A stretch of 64,000 nucleotides of DNA, from positions 7,297,501 through 7,361,500 of the forward strand of contig CM007989.1 in NCBI GenBank assembly GCA_002189035.1, written 5' to 3'. The position numbers and the translations under genes were made by a program. Origin of the DNA: Utricularia gibba (Eukaryota; Streptophyta; Magnoliopsida; Lamiales; Lentibulariaceae). Below the pieces are notes generated by a model that saw only the letters and a list, made by a program, of their open reading frames with translations, had not been told where the DNA came from and did no database searches. Positions 59,169-64,000 of the stretch are shown piece by piece. Position 1 is the first letter of the stretch. Each line of letters starts with the position of its first letter.

Positions 59169-60312
59169 ATGAGAAGGGAGGATATGGGGATGGTTTGATA
59201 GGATATTTTTAATTTTTGGTTTAAAAATTATGAATATGTTTTATAGAAATATTATTTAACATAAAATTAATTATCATATATTTGGTAAGAAAATTATAAT
59301 TAGATTTATATATAATATTATTAAAATGTGGTAATTTGATGAAAAACTTGTTTGAATAATAATATTGTGTGTTATTATTATAAAATTAAATAAATTTATC
59401 AAAATTTATGTTTCATCATAAATATAGATTAAATAAAAAAGAATTACAATGAACCATACCATAAGTGCTATTTTTCAATGACACGAAGTGTATTAATATA
59501 AGAGTTAAATCCCGATGCGTGCTAATGGTAAAATAAGGAGATAGAAGCAGTGAAGTGTATAAGATAAAAAGAATATAAAATCAAAATATCACAGTATATC
59601 ATATTATTTATAAATAAAAGATTGAATATATTTAAATAAAAATATATTTTTAATTATGTATTAGATTTTTTTAAAGTGAAAAACATAAAATCATAATAAT
59701 TAAATGTTCGAAATGAATAATATTCATACAATATAATAGCGGTTGCATATTCGAAGTAAAGTGAACGTTTGCTAAAGAATACAAAACATCGGGGAACGAA
59801 CGGGGTGGTGATAACCGTCGCCGACGTGGGTACACACCGTTTTAAGGCGACAGTGCCGACAGTGGAAATGAAAAACAGCGGCCGAGGCGGTCTGGGTGTC
59901 GGAGATTTTATTTAATTTCCCATACTTCAAAAAAAAAAAAAGATTTATTTGAGCGTGAAATCCAGGTGGATTTATTTATACCCATCCGCAAAGGGCCTTG
60001 TTCACTGGGTTAAATCAAAACACAAGGCAAGGCGCACAAAAATACCGCCATACGTCTCTGTTTCCTTTCATTTTTGTCTCTTCCAATGCCTATCACGCGA
60101 TTTGTTCTTCTGCAATCCTTTCGAAATCTCAACTTCTTCTAATCCTGTCAATACCTGTATCCAGAGAAAATCTGTTTTTGATATTGAAGGGGAGAACCTG
60201 CTCTTGTGGTACCGTTCCTGAGGTTGGGGAAGAAAGGCCGACGTTTCTCAGGCTCCTACTGTTATTTGTCTTTGTAATTATAAGTTGGAGGATTTGTTTG
60301 GCTTCTGTATCA

Positions 60313-62581
60313 ATGGGGAAAAACAGCAGGAAAATACGTAAATTGAGGGTGTCGAGGATCGGGAGTTACGCGATTGCTTCGTCCATTAAGGATCCAACTT
60401 GCATTTCCTGCACCACTTTCAATATTCTGGCGCCTATTTACAAAAGGCTTAATCATGAGGTATGCATCTCAGGCAATGGGATTCTGGGTTTTCGGTTATT
60501 TTTTGGGATATTTTAGTATCTTTATGCAAGGAATGGATTTCTGCCCAGACTGCCTCGTTGATGTTTTTGTTTTTCTATTCATTCGTTGACTTTTGATGAT
60601 TTTTGTTTTTTGGTGGGTTTGTTGCGAAGTGTTGAAGTTTTGGGTTTGGTTGCAGGATCCCAACTGCCGCGAAAGTGATGTCAAGCGATATTGGTTGGAT
60701 AGGAACCAAAAGATACTGGATTGGTTATTGTGTGAACGGTCTTCAATAATCTGTCTTCAAGAGTTCTGGGTTGGGAACGAGGAGCTGGTTAATATATACG
60801 ATAAGAGGCTTGGTGATGCTGGTTATATGAATTTCAAGCTTGCTCGGACGAATAATCGTGGTGACGGTATGCCCCTTCATCTATTTTTGCAACAATTGCG
60901 TATAGATTGTGCTTTGCTTTGCCATAGTACCTTGTTCATTTGAATGCTCAATTTGATCACAACAAACAGTGAATGAATCTCTTTTTGTATGCATTTGGAG
61001 CTTCTGCCTGGTTTCTATAAGTGTGAGATAGGAGTTTTTAGCTGCTAGATTGAAGGAGAGCCTGCTTGAACATTTTCCCTTCACAAATATTTTCAGGTCT
61101 GCTGACTGCTGTGCATAAGGACCATTTTAAGATCATCAACCATCGAGAGTTGCTGTTTAATGATTTTGGGGACAGGGTAGCACAGCTATTGCACGTGGAG
61201 TTACAATCGCCATTGTCAAAAAATCAAGCGGACAATGTTCGCCAAGAAATGCTCATAGTTAATACCCACCTTTTATTTCCGCACAACAACGGCTTGTGCC
61301 TTGAGCGGCTTCGTCAGGTACATATACCTGTTGTTTCTATGGATGCTGAGTAGTAGTATAAGGACTGCATTTGATATGCATATTTTCACGCAACAGGTGT
61401 ACAAAATATTGCAGTATGTGGAACAATATCAGAATGATAACAATCTCAATCCTTTACCTATCTTGCTCTGCGGGTATGCCCACCTTCTTCATTCTTTTCT
61501 TGATCTGAGTTCTTGCCGAGCAAGCACATAACCCTTCTTTGATTCTTTCAGTGATTGGAACGGGAGTAAGAGGGGTCATGTTTACAAGTTTCTTCGATCT
61601 CAGGGATTTGTGTCATCATATGACACTGCTCATCACTACACCGATGCAGATGCTCACAAGGTAATCACTAATTGGTTCCACTTTAGGCTTGATCTCTTCT
61701 TTTTTTTCCCTGCCCGCTTTCTGATGGTTTGCAGTCTGTTGTCCAGTGGGTGAGCCACCGCAACCATCGGGGAAACATATGCGGAGTTGATTTTATATGG
61801 CTTCTTAATCCCAATAGATACAGAAAGCTGCTGAAAACCAGTTGGGGTGAAGCAGTTTTTGGAATGTTCAAGGTGAGAAATCCGTTCATAAACATTCCCG
61901 CAGCATATATCTTGTAACGACTTAAGCTTGAGGTTATATCACATTTGTTTCACAGTACCAATTGAGGCGAGCATTGTTGACAGAGGATGATGCTTTTGCT
62001 TTTCTCAGAGATGATTGTCAGGGCGACTATGTCACGTTCTCAGGCTTCTGTGAAGCACTTAGAAATGTAGGTAGCACAACGCCAAGTAATCTTCCCTTTT
62101 CAAATCGCTGAAATGCTTGCTTATATATCTTCCCCTTCAGCTTAATTTGATCGGCCACTGCAATGGGCTGAGCGCTGAAGAGATCAAGGAATTGTGGTGT
62201 CAGGCGGACATCGACGGCAACGGTGTCGTTGACTACAAAGAATTCAAGGTATGGGTACAACTCAATTCTTGCTCTCTTTCTTCCAAATGAGAGATCAAGT
62301 GCAACAGCATCACCCCCTGATATGAATTGCAGCACCGAATTTGGAACGCATCGTTATTATGGGAGCAAGAAGTGGAAGAGGAAAGGGATGAGAGCTGGGA
62401 AACTGGCGCTGTCGACAACGGGACAGAGCAGACCATCGGCTTCAGTGTCAAGAATGCAGTTCTCTTCCCTACTGAAGTGGAAAAAGGGCTGTGGCCGGAG
62501 GATTACTCCCTCTCCGACCACGCCCGTCTCACCGTCGTCTTCTCCCCGCTGTGGATGCCCTGCTCCCGAATGGTCTTATAA
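60313..62581 (+). CDS. Endonuclease/exonuclease/phosphatase protein with EF-hand (At5g54130-like)
   Basis: Nine exons: 60313-60459, 60656-60866, 61097-61317, 61397-61473, 61552-61660, 61735-61872, 61956-62066, 62141-62248 and 62333-62581; phases agree; 456 aa. The EEP fold is shown by CTTFNILAPIYKRL, the metal-binding SSIICLQEFWVG, NTHLLFPHNNG, the catalytic PILLCGDWNGSKRG and the terminal LSDHARLTVVFSP. An EF-hand loop (DIDGNGVVDYKE) sits in exon 8 between the RGNICGVDFIWL segment and the final catalytic piece, so calcium may modulate activity. CCR4-like deadenylase homology is known for the fold; the substrate here is unknown. Exon 6 could also start 12 bases later in the same frame. Confidence 0.92.
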
Positions 62582-63479
62582 CATCCTCACACATCATGGG
62601 AGAGGTCCCTGGAGATCATCAAGTGTTGTAATGAAGTGGGAGTAAACTGGTTTGCTGGTTGGTTTGTTATTGGTGGGCCAACCACCCCTCTTCTCATGTG
62701 AATAACTGAAGGCCTAAACGACGTCGTATGACGTGATCGGAGGGAGGAGCTACCTCTCATTTTTGTGTGTATATACTATACTGCAACTGGTTAGGGTTTC
62801 TTTCTTCAACACCATGGATACTAAATAATAATAATAATGATAAAATAGATAAAAAAAATTAAAAAAAAAAAAAGAAAAAGACTGGGCCGTTGTTTTTAAT
62901 ACCTGTCTTGTTGGATGATTGGTTTGTCTGTTGAAAGAAATGCTGTGCCGAAAGTCCCAAAGCATTTATTTAAGAGTGGGCCCAACATATCGCGCGCCGC
63001 CTGCATCCACTTTGCCTCTTCACTGCAGATCAATTTTATGCACACGTGGCTAATTATTATTGGAAAGGACACTCGACACGCGCTCCCCTTTTAACTTCCT
63101 TCTTACGCTTTAGCGAATGCCCGATATACCCCCGCTTCGCCTCCACCGACCTGCTTTCCTTGCACTGGTGACTAAAAAATTGCCGTTTCTTCCGACAAGG
63201 TATAAAATATTACAAAAGAGGGAGAAAACAAGGTACAAGCAGCTGTATTATAAAAAAGGGTAGTTTCGGTATTTGATCGAACACGGTATATGCTCGTTGC
63301 TCAGGGCGGAGACGAATCCTTTCAGTCTATTCACAATTTCCAGTGACGCACTGAGAATTTTCGCACGAATCCTCGTTTCTCTTCGCCAGGGTTTCTTGAT
63401 CCCTTGATTTGGGGAATCTGCTTTTTTCACGGTTCCAGGATTTTCGTTTTTTTGGCTTTTGGTTTGAGGAATCTGGTCG
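62582..63479. other. Intergenic, low-complexity A-rich tract
   Basis: 3' UTR of the preceding gene, an (AAT)/(A)n low-complexity tract at about 62825-62880, then the NAC gene promoter and leader. Confidence 0.5.
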
Positions 63480-64000
63480 ATGGCTGTGCTTCCTGCTAAG
63501 GGTTATCCCGTGGGTTACCGCTTTCGGCCTACGGATGAGGAGCTGGTTAATCATTACTTGCGGCTCAAGATCCGTGGCCATGAGAAAGAAGTGAGCGCTA
63601 TACGTGAAATCGATGTTTGTAAACAGGAGCCCTGGGATCTTCCGGGTAAGTAACTGTGATGTTGTAACTTTTCGAATTTTTCAACGTTTTTATCATGGAA
63701 AAATGGTGGGCTTCAGTTTGATTGTGTGCTTGCAGCTTTGTCCGTGCTAGAGTCCACCGACAACGAATGGTTTTTCTTCTGCCCGAAGGATCGTAAGTAT
63801 CAAAATGGTCAGAGATTGAACAGAGCAACGGAAAGGGGTTATTGGAAGGCTACTGGTAAAGATAGGAATATTGTATCTAAGAAGGGGTTGAAGATTGGGA
63901 TGAAAAAGACTCTTGTTTTCTACACTGGCCGTGCACCGGACGGCAAGAGAACTAACTGGGTCATACATGAGTATCGCGCTACTGATAAGTCCCTTGATGG
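63480..64000 (+). CDS. NAC transcription factor, N-terminal part (cut by window)
   Basis: Exons 63480-63645 and 63736 to the window end, phase 1. The NAC DNA-binding domain is present through subdomain [72 protein letters not shown], and [20 protein letters not shown] followed by EYRAT. The style ([15 protein letters not shown]) resembles the NTL group, whose members often end in a membrane anchor, but the C-terminus is outside the window, so this cannot be checked here. Confidence 0.92.

Larger units (their letters stand above)
57164..60312. other. 3.1 kb intergenic region, AT-rich, simple repeats
   Basis: No gene recognised. It contains an (AT)n run, an (AGAT)n run, very AT-rich sequence at 59.2-59.75 kb and a poly-A run at about 59928-59941. 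About 58.2-58.75 kb is less AT-rich and has a look of decayed repetitive DNA, but I could not find ends. 59.95-60.31 kb is probably the leader of the next gene. Confidence 0.5.

Overview
This is plant nuclear DNA. Genes are interrupted by short AT-rich GT-AG introns, and the content is typical of an angiosperm: class IV chitinases, pentatricopeptide-repeat (PPR) proteins, a class A heat-stress factor, TGA-type bZIP and NAC transcription factors, a MACPF protein and a chlorophyll dephytylase. Flanks and introns are very AT-rich while chitinase exons are GC-rich. I cannot name the species.

Left third (1-16.1 kb): a frameshifted glycosyltransferase tail is followed by a tandem cluster of GH19 class IV chitinases, all on the minus strand. 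The copies differ mainly in their N-terminal modules. Three carry the standard single hevein domain or a shortened one (805-1694, 13578-14464, 15152-16088). Two have lost hevein (2914-3857, 8757-9516). One has three hevein domains on separate exons (11100-12394). One is a signal-peptide plus hevein exon (7259-7444) followed by about 2 kb of repeats that read as 15 tandem microexons of 18-39 nt, each in phase 0, each with AG/GT borders, and each encoding a Lys/Ser/Pro-rich hinge piece. A broken first exon lies at 10.3 kb and a cytochrome P450 scrap at 4.7 kb. The recurring phase-0 intron in the hinge looks like the device by which hevein and hinge modules were added, multiplied and lost.

Middle and right (17.7-64 kb): mostly single-copy genes. 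In order: MACPF protein (+); CLD1-like dephytylase (-); small secreted Gly/Tyr-rich protein (+); plastid-type SMUBP2/UPF1-like helicase (+); NERD-domain protein (+); HSFA1-type factor (+); decayed NLR leucine-rich repeats (-); EMB976-like PPR protein (-), divergent from SMG9 (+); NDUFA12 of complex I (-); PWWP-domain protein (-); a repeat-rich protein with a SAP-like N-terminus (+); RNase P/MRP subunit POP5 (+); TGA bZIP (-); an At5g46680-like PPR protein (-); an endonuclease/exonuclease/phosphatase protein with an EF-hand (+); and the start of a NAC factor (+) cut by the window end.

Six otherwise intact genes, plus the glycosyltransferase tail, have single-base frame breaks. Those in a chitinase, CLD1, the SAP-like gene, TGA and the PPR gene fall exactly in runs of four or five G or C, as does one of two breaks in the glycosyltransferase. 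Residual assembly errors are more likely than simultaneous decay. Splice sites were placed by hand from reading-frame continuity and family knowledge; there is no transcript evidence.
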